DNA of 64,000 nucleotides from Limnobaculum parvum (GTDB lineage: Bacteria > Pseudomonadota > Gammaproteobacteria > Enterobacterales > Enterobacteriaceae). How positions within the stretch are numbered: position 1 is the stretch's first letter; every line of letters begins with the position of its first letter. Below, in pieces: positions 7,766-16,804 of the stretch. The stretch lies in contig NZ_CP029185.2 in the NCBI RefSeq assembly GCF_003096015.2, positions 3,134,001 to 3,198,000 on the forward strand, written 5' to 3'. The translations under genes and the position numbers were made by a program. Under the pieces are notes generated by a model, which was given only the letters and a program-made list of their open reading frames with translations, ran no database searches and was not told the origin of the DNA.

Positions 7766-10063
7766 ATGGAAATTTCTAGTGAAAGATTAGTCGGGCTAAA
7801 TGTTTTAATGATACATGCTGATACTCCTCAACCTACGGCGATAAACCGTGCAGTCCAAACGCTTGTTTTAGATTTAAACAAGCGAGGAATCAATGTTACC
7901 TGTTCGGGTGACTTTGATGATGCCTGTTCAATAGTGCTTGCTGATTCAACCATTCAGTGTGTTGTGATGAACTGGATGTTACAAAACGACGATGAAAACA
8001 ATCAGAAAGCCAGAGATATGATAAAAAGTATTCGTTCTCGCAACACGGATATCCCGATTTTCTTAATGATAGAACGTAATAACTCTACACACTTAACGGC
8101 TGATGTTATGCGTCAAACAGATGAGTTGATTTGGTTACTTGAAGATACGGCTTTCTTTATTTCTGGCCGTATTTATTCAGCTATTTTACGTTACCGCGAA
8201 AGCATTGCGCCACCGTTAACCAAAGCAATTATGGGGTTTGCTGAAAAGTATGAATATTCATGGCATACACCTGGGCATACGGGTGGGACCGCTTTTCTAA
8301 AATCCCCCGTAGGCCGGGTTTTTCATGACTATTTTGGTGAAAACCTATTACGTTCTGATTTATCTATTTCTGTTGGTGAGTTGGGCTCTTTACTTGACCA
8401 CAGTGGCCCAATTGGAGAAAGCGAAAAATTCTGTGCTAAGGTATTTGGTGCCGATCGCGCTTATACCGTGACGAATGGTTCTTCCATGTCTAACCGCGTC
8501 ATTCTGATGTCTTCTGTGGCACGTAATGACTATGCGCTATGTGACCGTAATGCCCATAAATCAACAGAACAAGCGCTCACCATGACCGGGGTTATTCCAA
8601 CCTATTTAATACCATCCCGCAATAATTTGGGCATGATTGGGCCAATTTATGCCCAGCATTTGCATGAAAGTGCGGTCAAAGAATCAATCAAGAATAATCC
8701 GTTAGCGAATGATAAAAATAAGAAAGCAACACATGTCATTATCACTAACTCAACCTATGATGGATTAATTTACCATGTACCCACCGTCATCGATTTACTG
8801 GATGCCAGTGTAGACCGCATCCACTTTGATGAAGCATGGTACGGTTATGCGCGCTTCAATCCAATCTATCACGATCACTTTGGTATGTTCGGCGATCCAA
8901 AAGATTATCCGAAAGATAAACCAACTATTTTTACGACGACCTCAACACATAAGCTGTTAGCTGCGTTGTCTCAGGCTTCATTAATTGGTGTACGTGATGG
9001 GCGTAATCCGGTGCCGCATGAGCGTTTTAATGAATCTTATATGATGCACGCCTCAACCTCGCCTCTTTATCCTATTATTATGTCTAATGAAGTATCCGCA
9101 AAAATGATGAGTGGAGTCAGTGGGTTAGCGCTAACTACAGAATCTATTACTGAAGCGGTCAGTTTCAGAAAGGCCGTTCGAAAAATTAAACGTCAGGCAC
9201 ACAAAGAGCAAGATTGGTTTTTCTCAACCTGGAATGCTGATTATGTGACAGACCCTAGCACTGGCGAACGCATCGCATTTGAAGATGCCCCTGATGAATT
9301 ACTGGTGACGAATACCTCCTGCTGGAAGCTGAATCCTCAGGATAGCTGGCACGGATTTAAAGGTATTGAAGATAACTACTGCATGCTCGACCCGATCAAA
9401 GTTTCCGTAGTGATGCCCGGCGTGGCTAACGATGGTTCAATGGAGGAGTTTGGCATTCCGGCAACGTTAGTCACGGCATTTTTAAGCCAACGTGGCATTC
9501 AGGTTGAAAAAACAACCGACTTTACCATCCTATTTTTATTCTCATTAGGCGTAACCAGAGGAAAATACGGTACGCTAGTCAATGCGCTATTACGCTTTAA
9601 AGAAGCCTACGATAACAACATCTTAGTCAGTGAAGTATTGTATGCGCATAACAGTGACACGCCAGCATGTTATGCAAATATGGGGCTAAAAACTTTATCG
9701 GACGCTATGTTTAGCATGATGAAAGATAGCCAGACTCTGGCAATACAAGCACAAGCGTTTTCTACCCTTCCACAACCCGTCATGACGCCTGCAGATGCCT
9801 ATGTGAAATTAGTGCATAACGAAATTGATTCCGTTCGCATTGATGACTTACACGGCCGTGTTTTGGCCACCGGCGTAGTTCCTTATCCACCAGGAATCCC
9901 GATGATAATGCCTGGCGAAAGCGCCGGCGGTAAAGATAGCCCTTATATCCGTTACTTACAGATATTGCAGGAATGGGATCGGAGGTTTCCTGATTTTACT
10001 CATGATATTCACGGTGTCGAAAATATTGATGGCGACTATTTTGTTCAGTGCCTTAAAGCGTAG
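7766..10063 (+). CDS. PLP-dependent Orn/Lys/Arg decarboxylase (AdiA/CadA-type, substrate uncertain)
   Basis: An inducible-type basic amino acid decarboxylase that releases CO2 and a polyamine, consuming a cytoplasmic proton. The ATG at 7766 is preferred over the one at 7739 because GGAG sits 6 nt upstream; this gives 765 residues, close to AdiA (756). Residues about 1-130 form the receiver-like wing domain. The PLP domain has the family motif STHKLLAALSQAS with the Schiff-base lysine near residue 396, HFDEAWYGYARFNPIY and the HxSTSP region. WHGFKGIEDNYCMLDPIKVS and IHFDEAWYGYA resemble arginine decarboxylase AdiA, while GTAFLKSPVG and SVGELGSLLDHSG resemble lysine decarboxylases CadA/LdcC. 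The downstream antiporter looks like PotE (ornithine/putrescine). Substrate therefore cannot be assigned; arginine is my first guess. Confidence 0.85.
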   Translation: MEISSERLVGLNVLMIHADTPQPTAINRAVQTLVLDLNKRGINVTCSGDFDDACSIVLADSTIQCVVMNWMLQNDDENNQKARDMIKSIRSRNTDIPIFLMIERNNSTHLTADVMRQTDELIWLLEDTAFFISGRIYSAILRYRESIAPPLTKAIMGFAEKYEYSWHTPGHTGGTAFLKSPVGRVFHDYFGENLLRSDLSISVGELGSLLDHSGPIGESEKFCAKVFGADRAYTVTNGSSMSNRVILMSSVARNDYALCDRNAHKSTEQALTMTGVIPTYLIPSRNNLGMIGPIYAQHLHESAVKESIKNNPLANDKNKKATHVIITNSTYDGLIYHVPTVIDLLDASVDRIHFDEAWYGYARFNPIYHDHFGMFGDPKDYPKDKPTIFTTTSTHKLLAALSQASLIGVRDGRNPVPHERFNESYMMHASTSPLYPIIMSNEVSAKMMSGVSGLALTTESITEAVSFRKAVRKIKRQAHKEQDWFFSTWNADYVTDPSTGERIAFEDAPDELLVTNTSCWKLNPQDSWHGFKGIEDNYCMLDPIKVSVVMPGVANDGSMEEFGIPATLVTAFLSQRGIQVEKTTDFTILFLFSLGVTRGKYGTLVNALLRFKEAYDNNILVSEVLYAHNSDTPACYANMGLKTLSDAMFSMMKDSQTLAIQAQAFSTLPQPVMTPADAYVKLVHNEIDSVRIDDLHGRVLATGVVPYPPGIPMIMPGESAGGKDSPYIRYLQILQEWDRRFPDFTHDIHGVENIDGDYFVQCLKA

Positions 10064-10109
10064 TGCGAAATAAAAAGATAGTGCGAATTATTATGGAGAT
10101 AGATTTATT

Positions 10110-11534
10110 ATGAGTGTTAAAAAGATGGGTGTTGTTCAGTTAACCATGTTAACTGCAATTAATATGCTAGGTTCGGGTATCATTCTTCTACCGACTAAGC
10201 TGGCAGATGTAGGTAATATTTCCATCGTTTCATGGTTAATTACTGCAACGGGTTCGATAGCATTAGCTTGGGCATTTGCTTGCTGTGGAACAATAAGCAA
10301 TAAACCCGGAGGTATGGGAGGCTATGCTGAATATGCTTTCGGCAAAGCCGGTAATTATATCGCCAACTATACCTATGGCGTGGCCATTGTTATTGGTAAC
10401 GTGGCCATTGCGATTACGGCTGTGGGCTATATCAACGGGTTATTTCATATCAACCCCAATCCACTACAAATCGGCATGATGACGATTGGATTACTTTGGT
10501 TAACGACCATTGCTAACTTTGGTGGTGCAAGTATCACAGGTAAGCTGGGGGGAATTACCGTTTGGGGAGTCATTGCTCCCGTTGTCGTGATTTCAACCAT
10601 TGGCTGGTTCTGGTTTGATCCGAAAATTTACGCGGCTGGCTGGAACCCGCACCATAAAACGCTGCTTGAAGCAGCAGGATCGTCGGTTGCTATCACACTG
10701 TGGGCCTTTTTAGGGCTGGAATCAGCCTGTGCTAACTGTGATGCAGTAGATAATCCACAAAAAAACGTTCCGATCGCAGTGTTGTTTGGCACCATAGGCT
10801 CAGCGATTATCTATATCGTCTCAACTAATGTTATTGGCGGTATTGTTCCTAATATGCAGTTAGCGAACTCTGATGCACCTTTTGGTCTGGCATTCGCGAT
10901 GATGTTTACCCCTGAAGTGGGTAATATCATTACCGGATTAATGGTAATAGCTTGTATTGGATCGCTATTAGGTTGGCAATTTACTACCGCTCAAGTATTC
11001 AAAAGTGCCGCTGATGTCGGCTACTTCATGAAAGTATTCTCAAAATCCACTAAATCCGGTACGCCAATAGTCGGGATGATAATATTGCTCTTTGTTCAAT
11101 CGATTCTGAGCTGGTTTTCTATCCCGCTTAGCAAAGATGGAACTCGTCTTGGCTGGTTAACCCAAACCGATATCTCTAATCCGGGAGTCTCTGCACAATT
11201 TTCGGCAATCGTCGATTTATCGGTAGTAACGAATCTTATTCCTTATATTCTGTCTATGGCCGCGTTAGTGACCATTCAGGCTATTGCACACACACCAAAA
11301 CATAAGGCATTGATTAACAATGCTATCGCTCTAGTCGGCGCGGCATACAGTTATTATGCGCTGGTCAACTCAGGCGATCAGGCACTTATGTATGGTGGTG
11401 TTGCAACAATATTAGGATTCACCTTTTATGGTGCCGTCAGTGCACGATTTGTTAAAGATGAACAACTCTTACACCCTGATCATATTATTTCCGGTTCCGA
11501 AGAAGTTCCCGCCGTACCTTATGATAATAAGTAA
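10110..11534 (+). CDS. APC-family amino acid/polyamine antiporter (PotE-like)
   Basis: A 474-residue inner-membrane protein with about twelve helices. It should exchange external basic amino acid for the internal polyamine made by the decarboxylase encoded 46 bp upstream. KMGVVQLTMLTAINMLGSGI, GMGGYAEYAFGKAGNYIANY, LWAFLGLESACAN and VVTNLIPYILSMAALV closely follow E. coli PotE; similarity to CadB and AdiC is lower. It differs from PotE by an insertion of roughly 20 residues before the helix beginning FSAIVDLSVV (around residues 340-365, including SKDGTRLGWL) and by a longer C-terminal tail. The gene ends at a strong terminator, so decarboxylase and antiporter form a two-gene operon. Confidence 0.82.
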   Translation: MSVKKMGVVQLTMLTAINMLGSGIILLPTKLADVGNISIVSWLITATGSIALAWAFACCGTISNKPGGMGGYAEYAFGKAGNYIANYTYGVAIVIGNVAIAITAVGYINGLFHINPNPLQIGMMTIGLLWLTTIANFGGASITGKLGGITVWGVIAPVVVISTIGWFWFDPKIYAAGWNPHHKTLLEAAGSSVAITLWAFLGLESACANCDAVDNPQKNVPIAVLFGTIGSAIIYIVSTNVIGGIVPNMQLANSDAPFGLAFAMMFTPEVGNIITGLMVIACIGSLLGWQFTTAQVFKSAADVGYFMKVFSKSTKSGTPIVGMIILLFVQSILSWFSIPLSKDGTRLGWLTQTDISNPGVSAQFSAIVDLSVVTNLIPYILSMAALVTIQAIAHTPKHKALINNAIALVGAAYSYYALVNSGDQALMYGGVATILGFTFYGAVSARFVKDEQLLHPDHIISGSEEVPAVPYDNK

Positions 11535-11557
11535 CTTTAGGGCATAATAAGCTATTC

Positions 11558-11592
11558 AAGAAGGAACACTAACGTGTTCCTTCTTTTCTTTT
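11558..11592 (+). terminator. Intrinsic terminator after the antiporter gene
   Basis: A perfect 12-bp stem (AAGAAGGAACAC / GTGTTCCTTCTT) with the 4-nt loop TAAC, followed by a T-rich tract. It lies 24 bp after the stop. Confidence 0.92.
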
Positions 11593-11672
11593 TAAGATGG
11601 ACTAAACGGGTTTTAATATTAATTGTCTTAACTCACTGCGCTATCGAATCAAAACAATAGAAGTAATTTAAA

Positions 11673-12090
11673 TTGAGCTATACCGTTGAATTAATCTGCG
11701 TTCCCCTACCCGAACCAGACGAACAGGCTTGGGAGAAAATCTTTCAGCTCAGAGAAGTGTATTATGGTGATGGATGAAAGAGAAAAATCTCCTATCCTTC
11801 TAGAACTGCATAAAGTATTAACCGCTCGTTACCCCTGCTTATGTGATTGTAGTGATGATGAAGTTGATGACTGCCCTTCGGCTGATGGCCCAATGATCAA
11901 TAATTTCAATCATGATATGGGAATGCTCGCCATCTCGTTCTCGCGGGTTGATGAAGTTGTGCCATTTATCATTGAGGCGGCTCTTGCACTCAATATTATT
12001 GTTGCTGATGCTCAAACCAATGAGATACATCGCGTTCCCCCCATCAAAAAAGACACCAAAAACCCTGGTATAAATTTTAGTAATCTCTGA
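11673..12090 (+). pseudogene. Small conserved hypothetical protein gene, frameshifted by a 4-nt tandem duplication
   Basis: Two frames together look like one protein of about 137 residues. The first runs from a TTG at 11673 (SYTVELICVPLPEPDEQAW...REVYYGD) to a stop at 11775. The second continues from about 11777 (EREKSPILLELHKVLTARY...) to 12090. Between them is GATGGATG at 11769-11776; removing one GATG copy joins the frames cleanly as YYGDEREKSP. The C-terminal part alone could be made from an ATG at 11764 (108 residues), so a truncated product is possible. I recognise the whole as a cytosolic hypothetical protein found in several proteobacteria (TARYPC and GPMINNF motifs), function unknown. 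No RBS is obvious before the TTG, so the start is uncertain. Confidence 0.65.
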
Positions 12091-12097
12091 TACAAAA

Positions 12098-12130
12098 ACA
12101 CCCCAGCGTTGAATCCAACATATGGGGTGT
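12098..12130 (-). terminator. Terminator for the small lipoprotein gene (minus strand)
   Basis: The stem ACACCCCA / TGGGGTGT (8 bp) has an A-run on the plus strand at 12094-12098 that reads as a U-tract on the minus strand. It lies about 105 bp downstream of the lipoprotein stop and may also serve the plus-strand gene. Confidence 0.65.
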
Positions 12131-12235
12131 AGCCAATTGCATAACAACGTAAAATAATGCCGATAACACAACCTAATCCTGATGGTTCTTTACACCACCA
12201 CTCTCGCTATAAGTTCGGCATCAAAACGCGTGTCG

Positions 12236-12598
12236 TTATTTAACTGGGGCAGGAGCTGGTACCACGTCGTCAGGCGTTGGTTGCACATTCGAAGCAAAAG
12301 TAAATTTTTGATATTTATTCTGAAAAGCCTGTTTGGCGGCTTTACTGGTCATTTTTTTCTCTAAAACTTGCACCTTATACTGGTTAGCCGTTGCCATGAT
12401 TTTGATGGTTCCGTTACCCTGACTCACCTTATCATCCGCATTAACTAGTGAATTCATGCAATCAACATAGCCGACAAAAGCATCAGCGGTCGGATTCATT
12501 TCATCACATCGCATATGATATTTCGTCAAAATTGAGTATTTAGATGCACACCCTGCTACAGCCAACACAATCAATGCTAAAAGAGATAATTTTTTCAT
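12236..12598 (-). CDS. Small hypothetical lipoprotein
   Basis: A 120-residue protein with a clear lipoprotein signal peptide (MKKLSLLALIVLAVAGC, lipidated Cys17). The mature part has two further cysteines in YHMRCDEMNP and GYVDCMNSL, about 20 residues apart, which could form a disulfide in the periplasm, and a Pro/Ala-rich tail. The second residue after the lipobox Cys is Ser, not Asp, which favours sorting to the outer membrane. I do not recognise the family. It is a single gene with its own probable terminator. Confidence 0.65.
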   Translation of the reverse strand: MKKLSLLALIVLAVAGCASKYSILTKYHMRCDEMNPTADAFVGYVDCMNSLVNADDKVSQGNGTIKIMATANQYKVQVLEKKMTSKAAKQAFQNKYQKFTFASNVQPTPDDVVPAPAPVK

Positions 12599-13023
12599 TA
12601 TGATTCCTTGAAATCCATTTATATAAATAACATCACTAAAATGAGTTAATTTATTGTTTTAGTTAAATAAGCCATAGTTAAGCTTTCCATAATTACGCCG
12701 CTATATTAAATTTATTTAACTTATTATCAATAATAACCTGAAAAGAAAAAGGCACTTTATGCGGAATGATTACAAGCTGATATGACACGGCAATGGATGC
12801 ACAGTCAATTAGGGGAGCCAGAGAAATCTTTGCCACCTAGGAAAAGGCTAAACAAAGATGTAGGTTGGACAGAACTTTATACTCTTTTAGACTTTCATAT
12901 ACCACTGAGTATGCAGGTATCATATGACCTCCAAGAGAGAGCTAAATCAGTTACATTCCTACCAACTTCAGAAGTTCGGTGGTAATTTCTTAGACACAGA
13001 GAAAAGCTTACTAATTATCAATC
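12599..13023. other. Gene-poor region between small lipoprotein and rnpB
   Basis: About 425 bp of AT-rich DNA. It contains the lipoprotein promoter, the doubtful small frame at 12782-12985, and a short imperfect palindrome (AACTT..AAGTT at about 12963-12975). No recognised RNA or mobile element is present. Confidence 0.4.
12782..12985 (+). CDS. Possible small ORF, unknown
   Basis: A 67-codon frame inside an otherwise empty region. No good ribosome site precedes the ATG and I recognise no family. It is listed only because a clear plus-strand terminator follows 38 bp after its stop, so something is transcribed rightward here. The transcript could equally be a non-coding RNA. Confidence 0.2.
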   Translation: MTRQWMHSQLGEPEKSLPPRKRLNKDVGWTELYTLLDFHIPLSMQVSYDLQERAKSVTFLPTSEVRW

Positions 13024-13060
13024 AAGATCAGCCTGAGAATTTCTGACTGGTCTTTTTTTA
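13024..13060 (+). terminator. Orphan plus-strand terminator
   Basis: The stem AAGATCAG / CTGGTCTT (8 bp with one G-U pair) and a 15-nt loop are followed by seven T. No established plus-strand gene lies upstream within 900 bp, which suggests a short unannotated transcript. Confidence 0.65.
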
Positions 13061-13112
13061 TATAAGGCTTCATCCCCTATCAATTACCTATAAAGAACGT
13101 TTTGACTAAAAC

Positions 13113-13184
13113 AACAACGGTTGATGTACCCCACCCTGTATCCCATTCTCTGAGATACGAGAGAAAACACATCAACCGCTTGTT
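13113..13184. repeat. Long imperfect inverted repeat beyond the rnpB 3' end
   Basis: The outer arms AACAA-CGGTTGATGT (13113-13127) and ACATCAACCG-C-TTGTT (13169-13184) form 15 pairs with one bulged C. Inside lies a second 5-bp stem, GTATC / GATAC (13138-13142 and 13154-13158). The element begins about 10 bp past the mature rnpB 3' end, so it would be in the rnpB primary transcript, where it may guide 3' processing or termination. Confidence 0.6.
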
Positions 13185-13194
13185 TTAAAAGATA

Positions 13195-13570
<376 letters not shown>

Positions 13571-13576
13571 GCGCGG

Positions 13577-13582
13577 AGTATA
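13577..13582 (-). promoter_or_regulatory. rnpB promoter -10 element
   Basis: TATACT on the minus strand, placed correctly for initiation at about 13570, the 5' end predicted from the P1 helix. A good -35 is not obvious. Confidence 0.55.
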
Positions 13583-13656
13583 CCTGTGATAGCCACAATA
13601 AGCCAGAACGCAAACCAACACTCTTTGACAGAATCCTGCTGAAGACGACCAAAAAG

Positions 13657-14538
13657 CTACTCGTCCTCTTCTTCACCCTGCTGTTGATCCAGCGCATAAC
13701 GATATAGCGCATTTTTCTTTACGCCATGAATTTCAGCAGCCAGAGCCGCCGCCTTTTTCAACGGTAACTCTTTTTGTAACAGCGCCAGCGTACGCAACGA
13801 CTCCGCAGAAAGCTCACTCTCATCTTCTGCTTTATAGCCTTCAACAATTAATACCATTTCACCTTTACGGCGCACTTCATCGGCTTTGACCCAAGCCAAT
13901 AATTCACCCACCGGTGCACCATTAATGTTTTCCCAGGTTTTAGTTAGTTCCCGAGCCAATACCACATAGCGCTGCGGCCCCCAAACGGTAACCATGTCCT
14001 GTAGGCTATCCAACAGGCGGTGTGTCGACTCGTAGAAGATCAGCGTTCGGGGTTCTGTTTCCAGATCGCGCAGTACATCACAACGCGCTTTAGTTTTAGC
14101 CGGTAAAAAACCTTCGTAACAAAAACGATCGGAAGGAAGCCCCGCTGCCGACATGGCCGTAATCGCCGCGCAAGCCCCCGGTAATGGGATAACCCGGATA
14201 TTTTCTTCTCGACAGAGACGTACTAAATGATAGCCTGGGTCGTTAATTAATGGCGTACCCGCATCAGAAACAAGCGCTATACTGTGTCCATCTTTCAATT
14301 TTGTGATTAAAATGTCTGCCTTAAATTGCTCATTGTGATCGTGCAGTGCAAAAAGTTGTGCATTAATGGCAAAATGCTGTAGCAGCAGACCCGTGTGTCG
14401 GGTATCTTCTGCCGCAATGAGGGAGACACTACCCAGTACATCCAGTGCTCTTTGAGTAATATCACCAAGGTTACCGATAGGTGTAGGCACCACATAAAGG
14501 GTTGAGGGTAAAATAGCGACTTGATTGTGTTGACTCAT
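13657..14538 (-). CDS. rsmI: 16S rRNA (cytidine1402-2'-O)-methyltransferase
   Basis: A SAM-dependent tetrapyrrole-methylase-fold enzyme that 2'-O-methylates C1402 in the ribosomal decoding centre. GDITQRALDVL, LIAAEDTRHTGLLL, VSDAGTPLINDPGYHLVR, PLPGACAAITAMSAAGLPSDRFCYEGFLPAK and RTLIFYESTHRL all follow E. coli RsmI closely. The frame opens at 14565, but the ATG at 14538 gives MSQHNQVAILPS, the length (293) nearest E. coli RsmI. It is divergent from lpoA with only about 60 bp between the starts, as in E. coli. The tail is acidic (GEEEDE). Confidence 0.95.
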   Translation of the reverse strand: MSQHNQVAILPSTLYVVPTPIGNLGDITQRALDVLGSVSLIAAEDTRHTGLLLQHFAINAQLFALHDHNEQFKADILITKLKDGHSIALVSDAGTPLINDPGYHLVRLCREENIRVIPLPGACAAITAMSAAGLPSDRFCYEGFLPAKTKARCDVLRDLETEPRTLIFYESTHRLLDSLQDMVTVWGPQRYVVLARELTKTWENINGAPVGELLAWVKADEVRRKGEMVLIVEGYKAEDESELSAESLRTLALLQKELPLKKAAALAAEIHGVKKNALYRYALDQQQGEEEDE

Positions 14539-14601
14539 GGTTTCATCCGGGTGGCCGTTTAACATTAACGATCTTAAAATTACGAATAAATTGGATACAG
14601 C

Positions 14602-16401
14602 ATGCGTTTAATTACATACCTGCGTACTAAGGCAAGCCAGGCTCTGCCAGTGGTACTGGCTGCGCTGTTTTTGGTAGGATGCCAAAGTTTAAATAACTCA
14701 CCAAACAGTATTCGGGGTGAGCTCACTCAGCAATCATCCTATTACCTGCAACAGGCCGCTGAAAGCCAAGGCGATATTCAGGCAAACTGGAAACTGTTAG
14801 CCGTTCGGGCGCTGATTATGGAAAATAACACCAAACAAGCGCTGAATACACTGCAAGAATTACCGGAGATGCTGCCAATTGCTCAGGATCAGGAGCGGCT
14901 TCTTCTTCGTGCCGAGCTTGCTGCAAAGCAACAGGATAGCAAAGGTATGTTCCAGTGGCTAAAAAACATTGATTCGAACAGCTTATCTAAAGTGCAGAAA
15001 GCCCGCTACTATCGCGTAGAAATACAGGCAAATCAGGGCCGTGACCCCGTTGCTCAACTACGCGCCAATATTAGCTTGGAACCACTGGTCGCAGAAGATG
15101 AAAAGCAAAAGGTTATCGACCAGACTTGGAACCTGCTAAACCGGTTTACCATGCCGATGCTCACCTCACTGAATGTTGATGCAAATGAAAATACGCTGAG
15201 TGAATGGCTCGAATTACTGCAAACCTATCAGAATAATAGAGCCGACAACAATATGCTTCAGTCTGCGGTTAAAGACTGGCAGGGTCGCTATAGCAGCCAT
15301 CCAGCATCCAAAATGTTACCGGCACCACTGGCTCGTGCATTAGGTTTACAAAAGGGTGAGGCTTCTACTACTACTACCACCACCACCAATATTGCACTAT
15401 TGCTACCGCTGACGGGGTCAAATAACAAGTTCAGCCCGGCAATTCAGGCTGGCTTTAACACAGCGAAATCACTGAGTAGCACAGGTGCTGGCACACCGGT
15501 CAAAGTTTATGATACCAACAGTAAGCCTATAGCAGACCTTCTGGTTCAAGCAGAGCAAGAGGGTGCATCCATTATCGTTGGGCCATTAATCAAGACTGAC
15601 GTAGAAAAACTGGCTCAGTCGCCATCAATGCTAAATATGCTGGCGTTGAACCAACCGGAAAAACTATCAGATCGTCCAAACATTTGTTACTTCGCTCTGT
15701 CACCAGAAGATGAAGCCGCTGATGCCGCTCGTCATATCAACGCTCAGGGTAAAACCGCCCCGCTGGTTATCGCACCGAGCGGAAATCTGGGGGATCGCGT
15801 CGCCCGCGCCTTTGCCGATCAATGGAGTCAGTTTGGCGGTAATACTGCGCGCGTTCAGTTCTTTTCTAACCAAGCAGCGCTCAGAGAAGCGCTAAGTGGC
15901 GGTCGTGGAATGAGTGCCGATGGTCAACCAATTACGCTGTCATCTGGTGTAACCGGCACCGCCAGCGACCCGGTAGATGCTATCTATATCGTCGCCACTC
16001 AACCTGAACTGGCATTAATTAAGCCGATGCTGGATATATCCAAAGCCTCTAAATCCGCAGGATTATACGCAAGCTCTCGTAGCTATCAGGCGGGTGCTGG
16101 TCCAGATTTCCGCTTTGAAATGGAAGGCCTACAGTTCAGTGAAACGCCAATGCTGGCAGGACTTTCTCCGGCAGTTTTACAGGCAGCAAGTAAATACAAC
16201 AGTGACTATACTCAATCTCGCCTTTACGGTATGGGAGCAGATGCTTGGGAACTTGCGAGCCATTTCTCAGAAATTAGTCAGTCACCTGACTTCAAACTTA
16301 CGGGTTCCACAGGCATACTCAGTGCAGACTCTAACTGTGTGGTTCACCGTCAACTATCATGGATACAATACCGCCAGGGACAACTGGTCCCGGTAAAATA
16401 A
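14602..16401 (+). CDS. lpoA: Penicillin-binding protein 1A activator, outer-membrane lipoprotein LpoA
   Basis: An outer-membrane lipoprotein that reaches through the periplasm to stimulate PBP1A peptidoglycan synthesis. The lipobox is LVGC (Cys27). Residues about 30-245 form the N-terminal TPR-like domain and residues about 260-599 the LivJ/amino-acid-receptor-like C-domain (NIALLLPLTGSNNKFSPAIQ, ICYFALSPEDEA, VDAIYIVATQPE). It has 599 residues against 678 in E. coli: the long Ala/Pro-rich insert of the E. coli C-domain is absent. A run of seven threonines coded by ACT and ACC repeats (15367-15387) forms the hinge between domains. The 3' end overlaps yraN by 43 bp. Confidence 0.95.
   Translation: MRLITYLRTKASQALPVVLAALFLVGCQSLNNSPNSIRGELTQQSSYYLQQAAESQGDIQANWKLLAVRALIMENNTKQALNTLQELPEMLPIAQDQERLLLRAELAAKQQDSKGMFQWLKNIDSNSLSKVQKARYYRVEIQANQGRDPVAQLRANISLEPLVAEDEKQKVIDQTWNLLNRFTMPMLTSLNVDANENTLSEWLELLQTYQNNRADNNMLQSAVKDWQGRYSSHPASKMLPAPLARALGLQKGEASTTTTTTTNIALLLPLTGSNNKFSPAIQAGFNTAKSLSSTGAGTPVKVYDTNSKPIADLLVQAEQEGASIIVGPLIKTDVEKLAQSPSMLNMLALNQPEKLSDRPNICYFALSPEDEAADAARHINAQGKTAPLVIAPSGNLGDRVARAFADQWSQFGGNTARVQFFSNQAALREALSGGRGMSADGQPITLSSGVTGTASDPVDAIYIVATQPELALIKPMLDISKASKSAGLYASSRSYQAGAGPDFRFEMEGLQFSETPMLAGLSPAVLQAASKYNSDYTQSRLYGMGADAWELASHFSEISQSPDFKLTGSTGILSADSNCVVHRQLSWIQYRQGQLVPVK
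15367..15387 (+). repeat. In-frame ACT/ACC trinucleotide repeat in lpoA
   Basis: Three ACT then four ACC codons in tandem, coding seven threonines at the junction of the two LpoA domains. It is a possible slippage site that would change linker length without breaking frame. Confidence 0.8.
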
Positions 16402-16760
16402 CACACTATCAGGTTGGTACGCGCTATGAAGCCATAGCGCGTCGCCATCTAGAACGATCGGGTTTATGCTTTGTCACCGCTAACGTTAAGTTTCGCGGTG
16501 GCGAACTGGACTTGATTATGCAGGACGGTGATATTCTGGTATTTGTAGAAGTGCGCTATCGACAGAATTCACGCTTTGGTCACGCCACCGATTCTATTAC
16601 TTGGCATAAACGGCAACGCTTGCTTTATGCAGCTTCCCGCTGGCTAGCACAACAACAATTATGTCTGGAAACAACAAACTGTCGGTTCGATGTTTTAGCC
16701 ATTACTGGAAATCAGTTACAATGGTTGCCGAACGCGTTCAATGCCGATGGTGATACTTAA
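16359..16760 (+). CDS. yraN: UPF0102 family protein YraN
   Basis: A 133-residue protein of the predicted endonuclease-like UPF0102 family. The restriction-endonuclease-like core is visible as FRGGELDLIMQDGDILVFVEVRYR, with the E..D..(F/V)VEV residues in order. Function is unproven. The chosen ATG lies inside the end of lpoA, a 43-bp overlap similar to the tight packing in E. coli, and gives a length close to E. coli YraN (131). Confidence 0.9.
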   Translation: MDTIPPGTTGPGKITHYQVGTRYEAIARRHLERSGLCFVTANVKFRGGELDLIMQDGDILVFVEVRYRQNSRFGHATDSITWHKRQRLLYAASRWLAQQQLCLETTNCRFDVLAITGNQLQWLPNAFNADGDT

Positions 16761-16804
16761 GCCCTCTTCGGCCTAACAAGCAAAACGAAAGCAGAACTTA
16801 TACT

